Part shown: one piece after another, positions 27,427 to 27,575 of the stretch
Layout of the letters: each line of letters opens with the position of its first letter
Numbering within the stretch: the first letter of the stretch is position 1
Source of the DNA: a virus
Direction: 5' to 3' (one strand)
DNA: 27,575 nucleotides
IMG/VR virus record: IMGVR_UViG_3300025120_000420
Span: 1 to 27,575 of that record
Notes under the pieces: model-generated
Told to the model about the DNA's origin: nothing
The model's input: only the letters and a program-made list of their open reading frames with translations
Database searches by the model: none
Made by a program: the position numbers and the translations under genes

Positions 27427-27540
27427 ATGCACAAGGTGACGATATTGATTTTCCTGCTTGGTTTGATATGTGGCATGATGATAGGTGTGGCGATTAATCA
27501 GCCCGTGAGGGAACAAGCACCCAGAGGGGTGCAAGGATGA
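27427..27540 (+). CDS. tiny membrane protein (37 aa)
   Basis: The ATG directly follows the TAG of the holin-like gene. The frame reads MHKVTILIFLLGLICGMMIG, then VAINQPVREQAPRGVQG, and ends at TGA 27540. It is one transmembrane helix (about 4-22) with a short Pro/Arg/Gln tail, similar in build to small spanin-like or lysis accessory peptides, but no lipobox is clear (LICG could be a loose lipobox with the Cys at 15). It overlaps the next start (ATGA), so it is within an operon. Confidence 0.6.
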   Translation: MHKVTILIFLLGLICGMMIGVAINQPVREQAPRGVQG

Positions 27541-27575
27541 GCATGGGATTGGCATCACTGATAAAAGATTTTGGG
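27537..27575 (+). CDS. start of a further gene, cut by the window edge
   Basis: The ATG at 27537 overlaps the preceding TGA (ATGA) and opens MSMGLASLIKDFG before the window ends. A CAAGG-type Shine-Dalgarno sequence is close upstream. Thirteen residues are not enough to assign a family. Confidence 0.5.
   Translation, partial: MSMGLASLIKDFG

Noticed and set aside
27112-27558. Minus-strand frames opposite the holin-like gene
   Set aside because: They are antisense shadows; the plus-strand frames have tight TAGATG/ATGA junctions and membrane-protein character.
1-27575. tRNA, attachment site or transposon signals
   Set aside because: No cloverleaf-like segments, transposase motifs or terminal inverted repeats were found by eye; a tRNAscan run was not possible.

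Overview
The window looks like part of the genome of a T4-like myovirus of marine bacterioplankton. The reasons are a run of repetitive fibre/baseplate-type structural genes sharing an N-terminal 'ANDGTGD..LR.A..K(I/V)N.NF.ELY' module, a phage GroES/gp31-like co-chaperonin, an IscA/HesB-type Fe-S carrier and a PTPS/QueD-like protein as seen in cyanophages and pelagiphages, tight gene packing with ATGA/TAATG overlaps, and ATAAATA boxes like T4 late promoters. The host cannot be read directly. An NAD-dependent formate dehydrogenase start at the left edge hints at a host with C1/formate metabolism, but this is inference. No tRNA, IS element, integrase, CRISPR array or strong terminator was seen. 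No gene-free stretch exceeds 300 bases; the largest, 8027-8240, holds a 52-codon ORF.

Layout. Almost everything is on the minus strand, so transcription runs right to left. (1) 1-3505: formate dehydrogenase start, UV-damage endonuclease, two SGNH-like proteins on either side of a GroES-like protein, and a small basic protein. (2) 3533-4934: a protein resembling a fragment of bacterial DNA polymerase III alpha, plus two conserved-looking small or medium proteins. (3) 4950-16735: the structural block, with a four-Ig-repeat protein of 837 aa and four paralogous fibre-like proteins, two of which carry exactly 12 tandem repeats. (4) 16767-17045: a lone plus-strand zinc-ribbon gene. (5) 17040-22264: an enzyme cluster with a GNGESR-family protein, Fe-S carrier, radical SAM protein, SDR, glycosyltransferase, an unknown 388-aa protein and a PTPS-like protein. 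(6) 22335-26821: small proteins, an Sm-like protein, an MBD4-like DNA glycosylase, a second GNGESR protein, a HIT protein, a DEDDh exonuclease and a second radical SAM protein. (7) 27148-27575: a plus-strand cassette with a holin-like protein, a tiny membrane protein and the start of another gene.

Two promoter styles are visible. Structural genes tend to have an ATAAATA-like box plus a Shine-Dalgarno sequence. Several enzyme and repair genes instead have sigma70-type TTGACA/TATAAT pairs whose -10 box ends only 6-8 bases before the ATG, with no Shine-Dalgarno sequence, which predicts leaderless or near-leaderless early mRNAs. This shared architecture, the formate dehydrogenase, the MBD4-like glycosylase and the Pol III-like mini-protein are the most noteworthy items.
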